Positions 34,745-44,070 of a DNA stretch of 64,000 nucleotides are shown here, in pieces; position 1 is the first letter of the stretch; the number at the start of each line of letters is the position of its first letter. Made by a program: the position numbers and the translations under genes. This stretch comes from Chryseobacterium echinoideorum. GTDB taxonomy: Bacteria > Bacteroidota > Bacteroidia > Flavobacteriales > Weeksellaceae. The notes beneath the pieces were generated by a model that searched no databases, was not told the DNA's origin, and worked only from the letters and a program-made list of their open reading frames with translations. The stretch spans positions 62,001 through 126,000 of the forward strand of contig NZ_VKNW01000005.1 of the NCBI RefSeq assembly GCF_007474535.1, written 5' to 3'.

Positions 34745-35712
34745 CACAATTGAAGAAATATTTTATTAATCTATTTGAACCGAAAATACTGGCGGCTGTT
34801 ATTATTTTTCTGGCTTTCTGCATTATCCTTACGATGATTTTTGCTCAGAAAGTACCTGAGTTTAAGCAGAAATATAAAGGGAAGTTTTATACTTATCTTT
34901 TTTCTGTGGCTTTCATTTATTCCATTATTGCATTTTTGGGATTCAATAAGCTTTTTCAGGATAATAATCTGTACGAATTTGTTTTTTATCAGATCTGTTC
35001 GCTGGTCATAGGAATTTTGCACTGCTCGATGTATCGAACCTATTTCCAGAAATTCGGACAAAAAAGTAACGGAACCGAATATCTTTTTGCATTCGTCACA
35101 ATAATGTATTCAGCGATTCCTTTCATTCTGATTTTCACATTTTTGAATGGGATTGATTTTTCATTTTTGATGTTGGGACATTTCATTGTTTTCTTTATCC
35201 CTACATTTTTGAATGACACCTTTAACAAAGCGATGTCGATTCCTCCAAAGATTTACAAAACTTGGCAGTTTCCTGAAAATTACAAAGAATTAGCCGGTGT
35301 GAGTGATGAAGAAATGAGGGATTTGGTCGTTTTCACTTTCTTGATGGACAAAGATCATCACGCTAAAAAGTACAGTGTTTATCGTGCAAAAGGACCTACA
35401 AGAGTGGATTTCGGAAGATTGTTCTATAATTTCGTCATCGATTATAATGAAAGACATACCGAAGACCAAATTGAAGTAGAAGGACCAAACGGATTGTACA
35501 GCTGGGTGTTTTTTTTACAGCCCAAATGGTACGAATCCACGAAATACATCGACCCAGATCTTACCCTTTATATGAACGGAATAGAAGAAAACAGTGTGAT
35601 TTTCTGTATGCGTTCTGATGAATTAAAGATTGCACAGAACAAAGAAGGAAATAAAGTTCCTGATTTTGAGTATAACAAAGAAAAAGACGACGAAAGAGTA
35701 ATAACTGAATAA
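34741..35712 (+). CDS. tssN: T6SS Bacteroidota-specific membrane protein TssN
   Basis: 323 residues with five or so membrane helices in the first 165 residues (for example ILAAVIIFLAFCIILTMIF, FYTYLFSVAFIYSIIAFLGF, FLMLGHFIVFFIPTFL) and a soluble C-terminal half with FTFLMDKDHHAKKYSVYRAKGP and LYSWVFFLQPKWYES. This two-part layout fits TssN, a component found only in subtype iii T6SS and thought to form the inner-membrane part in place of TssL/TssM. It overlaps tssG by four bases and tssK follows after 11. Confidence 0.82.
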   Translation: MTQLKKYFINLFEPKILAAVIIFLAFCIILTMIFAQKVPEFKQKYKGKFYTYLFSVAFIYSIIAFLGFNKLFQDNNLYEFVFYQICSLVIGILHCSMYRTYFQKFGQKSNGTEYLFAFVTIMYSAIPFILIFTFLNGIDFSFLMLGHFIVFFIPTFLNDTFNKAMSIPPKIYKTWQFPENYKELAGVSDEEMRDLVVFTFLMDKDHHAKKYSVYRAKGPTRVDFGRLFYNFVIDYNERHTEDQIEVEGPNGLYSWVFFLQPKWYESTKYIDPDLTLYMNGIEENSVIFCMRSDELKIAQNKEGNKVPDFEYNKEKDDERVITE

Positions 35713-35723
35713 CAAAACATACA

Positions 35724-36884
35724 ATGATAGAAAAACTAAACCATTTCCCGGTAAACTGGATAGACGGGATGAAAATTAATAAAAACCACTTCGCAGATGT
35801 ACAGAATTTTGTAAGCGATTCCGTAAGAGATTCTGTAGGAATTCATACCTCTATGATTAATTATGGATTATTACCTGTAAATGACTCTATAAAGCTGAGT
35901 CTTATTATTGATAATCATAAACTGCTCAGAATAAAAGTAGAAGAATGCCACGCCATTACGCCAAGCGGATCAAGAATTGATATTGGAAACGGAAGTTCTG
36001 AAGCGATTAATTTATCCATTCCATACCCTGAGGCGGCTTATGAAATAAAAGATAACGAAAGTGTGGTTTTAATGGCCTGTCTTTCCGTGAACCATTTTAA
36101 AAGAACACCTTTTGGTGAGCCGGATCCGGAAGAAAACCCACCAAGATATCCTTACACTCAGCCTGAATATTCATTAAATCTTGTTCCGGAAAAAGAATTG
36201 AAAAACACTTTAGGTTTTGGGACCGGTTACCTTACGATTGGAAAAATATTGGTCAATGCGGGCGAATCAAGAATTGATGAAGATTACATTCCTCCTTGCG
36301 TGAGTATTACAAGTTCCAAAAAATTACAGGATTTATATGTTGAAATCGACCGTTTTTATGGTCAGATTAAATTATATGCGGTGCAAATCGAACAAAAAAT
36401 CCACGTTAAAAAACAGAACAATTCTTTAGCCGTCATGATGGGATTGATGGCAGATAAAACATTGAATTATCTTGGTCACGAGATTAACAGATTCAGATGG
36501 CTTTCTCCGCACACGCCTCCTGCAAATATGTTGTTATCGGTGGTTGCCTTGGCAAGAGTGCTGAAAAACTTTATCGATGCACGTTCTGGAGCCGGAAAAG
36601 AAGAATTGCTGAATTATTTTGCCGAATGGTGCAACGTAAGCCAGGGAAGTTTTGAAACTATTTTTACAGAAACGATAAATACAGATTATAATCATAATCA
36701 AATCGATGTGACGATTTCTAAAGTCAAGACTTTTATGAAAACGCTTGAAGAACTTTATTCAGTTCTTAACAGATTGGATTACATCGGTAAAAAACGTGAC
36801 GGAAGCATCTTTGTTTCAGAAAATACGGATGAAAGAGATTCTGTAATTCATGCTAAACGAAGCAGAACTTTCCTTGCAGATTAA
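35724..36884 (+). CDS. tssK: T6SS baseplate protein TssK
   Basis: 386 residues of the TssK family. The start MIEKLNHFPVNWIDGMKINKNHFADVQNF resembles the family opening in which W-x-D/E-G-M and the H-F motif are conserved. The remainder includes SPSGSRIDI-like ITPSGSRIDIG and a helical middle (ENRFRWLSPHTPPANMLL-like segment near residue 260). TssK links the baseplate to the envelope complex, here presumably TssN/TssO. Confidence 0.85.
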   Translation: MIEKLNHFPVNWIDGMKINKNHFADVQNFVSDSVRDSVGIHTSMINYGLLPVNDSIKLSLIIDNHKLLRIKVEECHAITPSGSRIDIGNGSSEAINLSIPYPEAAYEIKDNESVVLMACLSVNHFKRTPFGEPDPEENPPRYPYTQPEYSLNLVPEKELKNTLGFGTGYLTIGKILVNAGESRIDEDYIPPCVSITSSKKLQDLYVEIDRFYGQIKLYAVQIEQKIHVKKQNNSLAVMMGLMADKTLNYLGHEINRFRWLSPHTPPANMLLSVVALARVLKNFIDARSGAGKEELLNYFAEWCNVSQGSFETIFTETINTDYNHNQIDVTISKVKTFMKTLEELYSVLNRLDYIGKKRDGSIFVSENTDERDSVIHAKRSRTFLAD

Positions 36885-36915
36885 AATTAATTAAACACAA
36901 ATATTACTTACTTAT

Positions 36916-37428
36916 ATGGAAGTCCTAAATAGAAAAGAACGATCAAGAGCTTTTTCCTTTTTTATCTTGTTTTTCGTAATAACCGTCATCGTTTTGCTGG
37001 TTGCAGTATTTTTCAATGCTTATTTTCCATTCAAAGAAAATAGTTTACTGAAAGCTGAAAATGCCAAAATGAAAAGAGAAATGGAAACTCAGGATAAGTT
37101 TTCTTTCCAATTGGAAAAAGTGAAGTCTGCAGTAGATTCGATAGGCGTTCCCGGGCAAAATGATTTTTTTAACGAAAAACTGTCATTATCGATACTTGCC
37201 GATATGTACAAACAGCTCCCAAAAGATACTCTGAAGAATAAAATAATGTATAACAACACCATTATGACGTTTAAAGATCTTGTAGATGCGAAAAAACAGA
37301 TCAAGCAATTATCCGGAAATCAAATGACAATGGACAGTTTGAGTACGATCAACAAAACATTGAAAGAAGAATATGACAAGATCAAAACAGATCTGGATGT
37401 TTGTCGTCAGTTGTACCAAGCTCAATAA
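36916..37428 (+). CDS. tssO: T6SS Bacteroidota-specific membrane protein TssO
   Basis: 170 residues. One N-terminal membrane helix (FSFFILFFVITVIVLLVAVFF, residues about 14-34) and a long periplasmic coiled coil (KAENAKMKREMETQ, and KTLKEEYDKIKTDLDVCRQLYQ at the end). Size and layout match TssO, a subtype iii envelope component. The stop codon touches the next start directly. Confidence 0.8.
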   Translation: MEVLNRKERSRAFSFFILFFVITVIVLLVAVFFNAYFPFKENSLLKAENAKMKREMETQDKFSFQLEKVKSAVDSIGVPGQNDFFNEKLSLSILADMYKQLPKDTLKNKIMYNNTIMTFKDLVDAKKQIKQLSGNQMTMDSLSTINKTLKEEYDKIKTDLDVCRQLYQAQ

Positions 37429-38025
37429 ATGGAGAAAATGAGAAAATCAATATTCTTTTTTATTATTTTTCTTTCAGGAATCTGTGTTGGAAAAGCACAG
37501 AAACAGATCATTCACGACAGTGTGGAAGTTGCTGGTTTTGACTGTGGAATTATGCAGAGCAAACAGAAATTGGATAAAAAACAGTTTGCAAGTACAACGC
37601 CTTTGTATCTCAGAATCAACAACAGCGACTATGTGTATGCAACATTGCAACTCGGAAAAAGGAAAAATAAAGTCTTTATGTACATTCAGATTTTAGATAA
37701 AAATGTATGTATAAAAAAAGATAAAGTTTTGGATATTTTTTTCAAAACGGGAGAAGTTGTGACTTACAAAAATGGATTCTCACTGAACTGCGATGGATTT
37801 TTTGCGAAGCAACTTAGTAAAAAAGAATTTGAAAAATTAAGACAAAATGATATTGATTTGATTAAGCTATATACCTACAAAAAGAACTACGAATTGTACG
37901 TGAGTGAAGTTCAGAATATTGATATCAATAATCAGTTGGATTGCTTATCTGCCTACAAAATCAAAAAAACAGACGAGATAAAAATCAAAAAGAAGAAAAA
38001 AAATGAGCCCGATTCCGGAACTTAA
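37429..38025 (+). CDS. tssP: T6SS-associated exported protein, TssP-like
   Basis: 198 residues with a signal peptide (RKSIFFFIIFLSGICVGKAQ; the in-frame ATG at 37438 may be the real start). The mature part is beta-rich with three Cys and ends in a very Lys-rich tail (KIKKKKKNEP). It lies directly after tssO, the position expected for tssP, and the size is similar; sequence recognition is weak. A periplasmic partner of TssO/TssN is the likely role. It overlaps the next gene by 23 bases. Confidence 0.6.
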   Translation: MEKMRKSIFFFIIFLSGICVGKAQKQIIHDSVEVAGFDCGIMQSKQKLDKKQFASTTPLYLRINNSDYVYATLQLGKRKNKVFMYIQILDKNVCIKKDKVLDIFFKTGEVVTYKNGFSLNCDGFFAKQLSKKEFEKLRQNDIDLIKLYTYKKNYELYVSEVQNIDINNQLDCLSAYKIKKTDEIKIKKKKKNEPDSGT

Positions 38026-38692
38026 TCTCAATCTTGGAATGTCCCAAAACTCCTCATCGGCAGATGATAGAGAAAAAATTATAGTACGAACCGATTCCGG
38101 ACTTCGCAAGCATACTATTTCTATGATTATTTCGGATCAGGAAGTAGGAAAAGTTCACTTGAAAATCAATAATAAAGAAGTAGAAATTCCTACTTATAAA
38201 TTGACCGTTACTGATGATAAAACGAATGAAACGGAAGCTTATCAGGTGACAAGAGATACTTTGAGCTTTGTGAAAACAACTACAAAGAAGAGTTTTTTGT
38301 CTTTCTTAGGAATCAAACGATTTGATAAAACTTCTTTTTTATATGAAAATATTGCTTACGAACCACTTCGTGATCATATTGAAAAATTTGATATTTCCCG
38401 ATACAGAAAGCTATCACAGGATCAGTTGACTTATCAGTTGTCTGGAAGCGGACAAAATATTATCCTGTATTCCGGTAATATCAATGAATTTGAGAAGCCC
38501 GATAAAAACACACAATATTTCATCATTGTTGATAATAATGACGGGAAAAGTTTTATCGGAAATATTCTGTATCGTGAGAGGTTTTTGAAACTGACCCCAA
38601 AAGTAGAATTGCAAATCATCAGAAGAAGCAAAGTGGCGAAGAACTTTGAATATGATGACAAAGGAAATATTAAAAGAACGATTTATTTTTAG
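38003..38692 (+). CDS. Unknown protein encoded inside the T6SS operon
   Basis: 229 residues, no signal or membrane segment, beta-rich (KHTISMIISDQEVGKVHLKI, YKLTVTDDKTNETEAYQV, YFIIVDNNDGKSFIGNILY). I do not recognise a family and no catalytic motif stands out. It overlaps tssP-like by 23 bases and ends 5 bases before tssE, so it is translated with structural T6SS genes. It could be a baseplate accessory, an adaptor or a cargo-type protein; the evidence does not choose. The translated ATG at 38003 (MSPIPELNLNLG) is the first plausible start. Confidence 0.7.
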   Translation: MSPIPELNLNLGMSQNSSSADDREKIIVRTDSGLRKHTISMIISDQEVGKVHLKINNKEVEIPTYKLTVTDDKTNETEAYQVTRDTLSFVKTTTKKSFLSFLGIKRFDKTSFLYENIAYEPLRDHIEKFDISRYRKLSQDQLTYQLSGSGQNIILYSGNINEFEKPDKNTQYFIIVDNNDGKSFIGNILYRERFLKLTPKVELQIIRRSKVAKNFEYDDKGNIKRTIYF

Positions 38693-38697
38693 AAATA

Positions 38698-39126
38698 ATG
38701 AGAGGCGTATATTATAAAATTCCAATGGATTTTGAGGCGATGATCAATAAAAAAGATGCCGACAAAATTTCTATTGACAATTCCATAAGTCAGCAGATTT
38801 TTTTGATTTCGACAACGGCTTTGGGAGAATGTAAGTTTGATGAAACTTTCGGAACGGAGATTTGGGAAATGGATTTTGACCTTCTTAAAACCGACAATAG
38901 TTTGAAAGAATTTATTGTTAATTCAATGAAAAAATCAATTGTGATGCACGAGAAAAGACTTCTGCTGGAAGATGTGGAAGTTACTGTAAAAGATCATAAT
39001 CTTGGAACTATTGGAAAAAGAAGAATGAAAAAAAGAGTTGTGATTTCGGTAAAAGGACAGGTTTTGGAAACCAACAGACCTTTTCTTTTTCAGAATTCAT
39101 TTTTTGTAGGACCTCTTTCATATTAA
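38698..39126 (+). CDS. tssE: T6SS baseplate protein TssE (gp25-like)
   Basis: 142 residues with the gp25 lysozyme-like wedge fold: ISQQIFLISTTALGECKFDETFGTEIWEMDF corresponds to the family segment where the E-F-G/R region initiates sheath assembly, followed by IVNSMKKSIVMHEKRLLLEDVEVTV and a C-terminal beta strand. It starts sheath polymerisation with TssB/TssC. Confidence 0.83.
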   Translation: MRGVYYKIPMDFEAMINKKDADKISIDNSISQQIFLISTTALGECKFDETFGTEIWEMDFDLLKTDNSLKEFIVNSMKKSIVMHEKRLLLEDVEVTVKDHNLGTIGKRRMKKRVVISVKGQVLETNRPFLFQNSFFVGPLSY

Positions 39127-39143
39127 AAAACACAAAATTACAA

Positions 39144-40970
39144 ATGAATCAGGAAAGAATAAAAGACAGAATATTAAGAAGAGCGGCAAGACTTTGGGGT
39201 TACAACGAGTTGGAAGCAGAAACTTCGTTTGACCCGATTGTGAGCCTGCTTCTTTCTGCAACAGCTTCAGAACTTGAGAAATTAGGTTTTGAGCTGGAAA
39301 GTTCACGTTCAAGAATCATCGAAAGAATTCTGGAAATTATGTTTCCTGAAGAAGTTTCCGGTGTTATTCCTGCAAGATCGCTGATTCAGATTTTTCCGTT
39401 GGAAAACAAGTCTAATATATCTTTGAAAAATCATTTTAAAACCAATAAGCGGATTCATAACATATTCAACCCAACGGAAAGCAGCAACAAAGATGTGTAC
39501 TTTTGCCCAACTATTGAAACTGAACTAACAACCGCAAAAGTAGAATACATCGCCTTTGGAAATACTTTGAATCGTGTGGAAAGTTTCTTTTTCACGGATC
39601 ATTTGTCGAAAGGAGAACATCATATTCCGTCCGGAGAAATGTGGATTGGGATTGGTTGCAAAGACAGGACAGATCTGGAGAATCTTCAATTTTATATTGA
39701 CATTAATAATAATTATCAGAAAGAATTATTTTTTTATTATCTAAAACAGGCAAAAATCTATTTTGGAGAGAAAGAATTTTCATTGCAGGAAGGTTATAAT
39801 GTGGATCAGGGAAATATTAATCTTGAAAATATTATTACCAAAAACTACTCAGATCTTGAACATATTTATACGGATGTCAACCAATACTATTTCGCCAATT
39901 TTTTCACATTAAAAGAAAAACTTCCTCACACTGATAAACCTCAGAAAGAAGAGCTGTTCGAAAAATATTTTCAAAATAGTAAGCTTGCTGATGATGAAAA
40001 TTTGATTTGGTTAAAATTCAAATTTTCGGAAGCTGTGGTGAGTGAAGTTCTGGAAAATGTGAGCATCACACTGAACTGTATTCCCGTTGTCAATATTCAC
40101 AATGTAAAATCCTATCACAGAGTTGCAGGAAGACTGAATATCATTCCGATACAATCTGATGACAGTTTTTTGGACTTGGATTATGTTTCGGACGATCGAG
40201 GAAGGCGATTCGATGTAAAAAATTATGAAGCTGAAAATACCGGAATTTCCGCAGTTTTAAGAAAAGGAGGTGTTTCAAGATTTGATCAAAGAGGTGCCTC
40301 AGAATTGTTACAATACCTTTTGGAATTGATAAAAGATGAAACGGCAGCTTTCTCAGGAATTGGTGGAGATTCTGCAAAGGAAACTTTGCGACAAATTAAT
40401 CAAAATGTTGCAGCTCTGCATCAATTAGCAAAAGAAAAAAGCTTCTCACAGACCAATAATCCGTATTTGATTATTACTTCAGATTCTCAGGATTCAGAAG
40501 TTGCGTGTAATGTTTCGTATTGGCTAACTCTTGCACAGGAAGGGAACGAGATTAAGCCCGCAACCATATTAACGGCAGAAGGCGCTGATGCTGTCGCAAT
40601 GGATAAAACAGCAGTAATGATAAAGGCTTCAACCGGAGGACGAAAAAGCCTGTCGCCACAAGATAAAATTCTGGAATACAGAAATTCTTTGCTTACCAGA
40701 GGAAGAATTGTAACTGTTGCCGACATCAAAGTTTTCGGACTTAATCATTTTAAAAATACAATAAAAGGCATCGAAGTTTCTAAAGGAACCAAAAAAGAAG
40801 TGTCTTTAAAAGGCGGATTCAGCAGAACGATTGATATTACCCTGTTCAGAAATCCTGATGTAAAAGATTCAATTAAAGATTCGGAATGGGATTATTTATG
40901 CGAGAGCTTTCTGCTTAAACTGCAAAATGCTTCTGCAAACATCTATCCCTACAGAATTTTTGAAAAATAG
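39144..40970 (+). CDS. tssF: T6SS baseplate protein TssF
   Basis: 608 residues, the TssF length. The N-terminal segment (RDRILRRAARLWG-like KDRILRRAARLWGYNELE, then DPIVSLLLSATASELEKL and ERILEIMFPEEVSGVIPARSLIQ) is the TssF hallmark. The C-terminal third has the phage J/gp6-like TRGRIVTVADIKVFGLNHF segment. It forms the baseplate wedge with TssG. Confidence 0.88.
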   Translation: MNQERIKDRILRRAARLWGYNELEAETSFDPIVSLLLSATASELEKLGFELESSRSRIIERILEIMFPEEVSGVIPARSLIQIFPLENKSNISLKNHFKTNKRIHNIFNPTESSNKDVYFCPTIETELTTAKVEYIAFGNTLNRVESFFFTDHLSKGEHHIPSGEMWIGIGCKDRTDLENLQFYIDINNNYQKELFFYYLKQAKIYFGEKEFSLQEGYNVDQGNINLENIITKNYSDLEHIYTDVNQYYFANFFTLKEKLPHTDKPQKEELFEKYFQNSKLADDENLIWLKFKFSEAVVSEVLENVSITLNCIPVVNIHNVKSYHRVAGRLNIIPIQSDDSFLDLDYVSDDRGRRFDVKNYEAENTGISAVLRKGGVSRFDQRGASELLQYLLELIKDETAAFSGIGGDSAKETLRQINQNVAALHQLAKEKSFSQTNNPYLIITSDSQDSEVACNVSYWLTLAQEGNEIKPATILTAEGADAVAMDKTAVMIKASTGGRKSLSPQDKILEYRNSLLTRGRIVTVADIKVFGLNHFKNTIKGIEVSKGTKKEVSLKGGFSRTIDITLFRNPDVKDSIKDSEWDYLCESFLLKLQNASANIYPYRIFEK

Positions 40971-41035
40971 AATATCACTTAAAACAGTCGATGATATTAA
41001 CTAAACACATTTATTAACCCTTTAAAAAAAACACT

Positions 41036-41500
41036 ATGTTAACAAACAAAGGAATTGGTGGAAATGAAGTTCCACTAGACGCAAGCGAGGCGATTTTTGA
41101 GATCCCTCAAAACAGAACGCTTCTGGCGCAAAAATTAACTGCGGAAGATCCCGTGAAGCCAGAATTGGTAGAAGGATTGAATACCATTGATAAGGTTTTT
41201 GAACATTTCAAACCAGAGATCAAGGTCGATTTCGAAGATGCACAAGGGTCTGTGAAAATGGAAAACCTGAAATTTAAAAATCTAGGTGATTTTGGCACGA
41301 AAGGAATCACTGGTCAAAGTGGGTTTTTAAGCGGATTGGAAACTGAAAAAGATCAGTATCAAAAGATTATCAAGCAATTGAAGACTAACAAAATCCTTAA
41401 AGCTGCTCTTGAGGATTCGGATGCTAAAAAAGGATTGCTGGATACGCTTCAGTCATTGATCAAAGAATTAGAAAACAATACTACGACTAATAACAACTAA
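41036..41500 (+). CDS. tssB: T6SS sheath small subunit TssB
   Basis: 154 residues. DPVKPELVEGLNTIDKVFEHFKPEIKVDFEDAQG followed by LKFKNLGDFG and a helical C-terminus (LKAALEDSDAKKGLLDTLQSLIKEL) fit the small sheath subunit (VipA type). It pairs with TssC, encoded 11 bases downstream, to build the contractile sheath. A 65-base gap before it could give it separate expression, since sheath is needed in excess. Confidence 0.85.
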   Translation: MLTNKGIGGNEVPLDASEAIFEIPQNRTLLAQKLTAEDPVKPELVEGLNTIDKVFEHFKPEIKVDFEDAQGSVKMENLKFKNLGDFGTKGITGQSGFLSGLETEKDQYQKIIKQLKTNKILKAALEDSDAKKGLLDTLQSLIKELENNTTTNNN

Positions 41501-41511
41501 AAACACAAATT

Positions 41512-42879
41512 ATGGCAAAACCAGAAGAATCAGTACAGGCGTCATCAGCTCCCGTATTAGAACAAAAAAAGGGAGGTGCATCTTTAGAAAGCAGCCTTAA
41601 TAAATTAGCACGTTATGGCGGTTTCGATTTGTTGGAAACCTCTATTGAAGGCGTACAAAACATCAATCCGGACAGAAAAGCAAGAAGAAAAATCTTCCTT
41701 ACTGAGCTGGCTAAAGAAAAAGAAAGAGAAACTTTGAAGAAAACTCTTGAACTTTGGGCGAGTGTGATCAGTAAAAATGATTCCCTTACCGATATGGTTG
41801 CGAATTGTGAAGATCAAAGAAAATCTTCTGAAGATCTGCTTTCTAAAAACTTATCAAAAGCGGTTGATATTACAAGAGAATTAGAAGCTAACTATAGAAC
41901 TGCAGCATTATTCTACAAAAATACAGAATCTGATAAAGTAAAGAATATCACAATCGTTAATGCAAATCTGGAGCAATTAAAAGATCTTGATAACACAAGA
42001 TTTATTGATACGATTCACGCGGAGCTTTCAGATAACTACGACAGATTAGATCTTAAAAACAATTATGGAATTCTTGTGATTCCGGGATATTTGGGGTCTA
42101 ATAAAGTGGTTGAAAAATGGGCAAAACTGGCTCATGAGAACAAAGTAATGTTGGTAACCGATTTTGAACATCTTGATGAACCGGATGATGTAATGAAAAT
42201 GTTCGATCAGGCGTATTTGACTGGTGGAGATGTTTACAGAGCAAACGTTTTGATGACTTGTAACTGGTTGGTTGGAAGAGGTAGATTTGAAGAGATCAAC
42301 GAAACGGAAGACCTTTTCATTCCGCCTTCTGCAGCATTGGCCGGGAAAATTTATCATACATTAATGTCTCAGGTTACTGCAGGTAAAAAGTTTGGAGGAA
42401 TCAACGAAGTAGATGGTGTGAAATTCGATTTGAAGAAAAGTGAAATTGCCAATCTTGAAAATCTTGGACTGATCCCAATGGTCAACGAATATGGAAAAGT
42501 AATGGCATTCTCAGGAAAAACTTTGTTTAACGGAGATAACCTAGGACTTCAGACGTATTCTGTTGTAAGAGTGTTTGATTATGTAACTAAAGTTTTGATG
42601 GATTTCTTGAACAGAAGAGCTTTTGAAAACTTCACAGCGGTCACCAGAAAAGAAATCATGAACCAGATTGTTCGTTTTCTTGACGGAATTACAGGTCCGG
42701 GTAAACTGATTGAAAATTTTGAGATCAGAAAATTTGAACAGGATCCTGTACAAAAAGATAGAATTCATCTGGATATTCATATGAAACCATATTTTCCGGC
42801 TAAAAACTTCCTTATTAAAATGGATGGTCACAAAGGAGATGATGGTAACGAATGGGAGACTGAATACGAGCAAAAGTGA
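41512..42879 (+). CDS. tssC: T6SS sheath large subunit TssC
   Basis: 455 residues of the VipB/TssC family: LTDMVANCEDQ, the LKNNYGILVIPGYLGSNKVVEKWAKLAHENKVMLVTDFEHLD segment, and the C-terminal sheath region (FLDGITGPGKLIENFEIRKFEQDPVQKDRIHLDIHMKPYFPAKNFLIKMDG). It forms the contractile sheath with TssB. It is the last gene of the operon and is followed by a terminator. No hcp (tssD) or vgrG (tssI) follows. Confidence 0.9.
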   Translation: MAKPEESVQASSAPVLEQKKGGASLESSLNKLARYGGFDLLETSIEGVQNINPDRKARRKIFLTELAKEKERETLKKTLELWASVISKNDSLTDMVANCEDQRKSSEDLLSKNLSKAVDITRELEANYRTAALFYKNTESDKVKNITIVNANLEQLKDLDNTRFIDTIHAELSDNYDRLDLKNNYGILVIPGYLGSNKVVEKWAKLAHENKVMLVTDFEHLDEPDDVMKMFDQAYLTGGDVYRANVLMTCNWLVGRGRFEEINETEDLFIPPSAALAGKIYHTLMSQVTAGKKFGGINEVDGVKFDLKKSEIANLENLGLIPMVNEYGKVMAFSGKTLFNGDNLGLQTYSVVRVFDYVTKVLMDFLNRRAFENFTAVTRKEIMNQIVRFLDGITGPGKLIENFEIRKFEQDPVQKDRIHLDIHMKPYFPAKNFLIKMDGHKGDDGNEWETEYEQK

Positions 42880-42900
42880 TCTTTTATCTTTGATATTGGC

Positions 42901-42930
42901 AGCGCGGAAAGCAATTTTCGCGCTTTTTTA
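42901..42930 (+). terminator. Terminator of the T6SS operon
   Basis: AGCGCGGAAA pairs with TTTTCGCGCT around GCAA, then T6, 21 bases after tssC. Confidence 0.85.
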
Positions 42931-43066
42931 TTAAAATTTGATAAAAGAATAATTTTAAAAAATTACTATTATCAATCAATGAATAATATATAATTATGAC
43001 CTAATTAAATTCCCGAAAAAACCAAAGAAAAGTAATGGGAAAAGCTCTGTAACGAAACTTCTGAAG

Positions 43067-43100
43067 GAGAATAAAAGAAGGATGGTAAAAACCATCCTTC
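43067..43100 (-). terminator. Terminator of the ATP synthase operon
   Basis: Perfect 10-bp stem GAAGGATGGT/ACCATCCTTC (43077-43100) with a 4-base loop. On the minus strand it is followed by TTTTATTCTCC. It lies 31 bases beyond atpG. Confidence 0.75.
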
Positions 43101-43131
43101 CAAAATATTGTTTTAAGCACTCTACCTCCGA

Positions 43132-43995
43132 TTAAGAATTCTTCAGAGCTTCTGCTCCTGAGACGATTTCTAAAATCTCGTTGGTAATTGCTGCCTGTCT
43201 TGCTTTATTGTAGAAAATAACCAGATCATTTTTCAGTGCCTGTGCATTATCTGTTGCTTTATGCATTGCTGTCATTCTTGCTCCATGCTCAGATGCTACT
43301 GAATCAAGTACTGCTTTGAAAACCTGAGTTTTAATAGATTTTGGAATCAAATTATCAAGAATTTCGTTTCTGTTTGGCTCAAAAATATAGTCTGTTTCAA
43401 CATGATTTTCATCTGTATCAGCCATAGAGATTGGCAGAAGCTGTTCTGTAATTACTTCCTGAGTAGCCGCATTGATAAATTTATTGTAAATTACATAAAC
43501 TTCATCAAATTTACCTTCTCTGAAACTAGACATTACTCCTTCCGTAATATTTGAAACTCTGTCAAAACTTAAACTATCGAAAACAGAGCTTTCGTTTGAA
43601 TATACAGAACGGCTTTTTCTTACAGCATCATAAGCTTTTTTACCAATAGTAAGAACTTCAATTTCGTACTGAGAATTATTCTGAAACTGATTATTTAGCT
43701 CCTTTACCACAGATGAGTTAAAAGCACCTGCTAAACCTCTGTTGGAAGTTACCGCAATAAAAAGAACTCTTTTTACTTCTCTTTTCTGAGCATAAATAGA
43801 AACCTGATCCGGATCTGAACTAGAATTTACATTCTGTATAATCTCCTGAAGTTTCTCAGAATAAGGTCTCAACATCACGATAGCATCCTGAGCTTTTTTA
43901 AGTTTCGCAGCAGAAACCATCTTCATAGCACGGGTAATTTGCATCGTAGACGAAATTGAGCTGATCCTCCCTCGTATTTCTTTTAAGTTTGCCAT
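43132..43995 (-). CDS. atpG: ATP synthase gamma subunit
   Basis: 287 residues. Central rotor stalk of F1. N-terminal coiled coil (KEIRGRISSISSTMQITRAMKMVSAAKLKKAQDA), middle VTSNRGLAGAFNSSV, and C-terminal helix (HGARMTAMHKATDNAQALKNDLVIFYNKARQAAITNEILEIVSGAEAL), all diagnostic. It is the last gene of the operon, separated from atpA by a 75-base gap containing an inverted repeat. Confidence 0.97.
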   Translation of the reverse strand: MANLKEIRGRISSISSTMQITRAMKMVSAAKLKKAQDAIVMLRPYSEKLQEIIQNVNSSSDPDQVSIYAQKREVKRVLFIAVTSNRGLAGAFNSSVVKELNNQFQNNSQYEIEVLTIGKKAYDAVRKSRSVYSNESSVFDSLSFDRVSNITEGVMSSFREGKFDEVYVIYNKFINAATQEVITEQLLPISMADTDENHVETDYIFEPNRNEILDNLIPKSIKTQVFKAVLDSVASEHGARMTAMHKATDNAQALKNDLVIFYNKARQAAITNEILEIVSGAEALKNS

Positions 43996-44003
43996 TTTTT
44001 GGG

Positions 44004-44067
44004 TTCAATGTTTAAAGTTCAAGGTTTAAGGCTCCAAAATACAGAACTTTAAACCTCAAACATTGAA
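44004..44067. repeat. Imperfect inverted repeat between atpA and atpG
   Basis: TTCAATGTTT and a second block GGTTTAA (44004-44030) pair with TTAAACCTCAAACATTGAA (44049-44067), leaving a 7-base bulge. The atpA-atpG mRNA would form a stem-loop here. Confidence 0.6.
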
Positions 44068-44070
44068 TTT

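Noticed and set aside
38003..38692. T6SS effector for the unknown gene
   Set aside because: No toxin motif, no adjacent immunity gene, and translational coupling to baseplate genes argue for a structural role; left unassigned.
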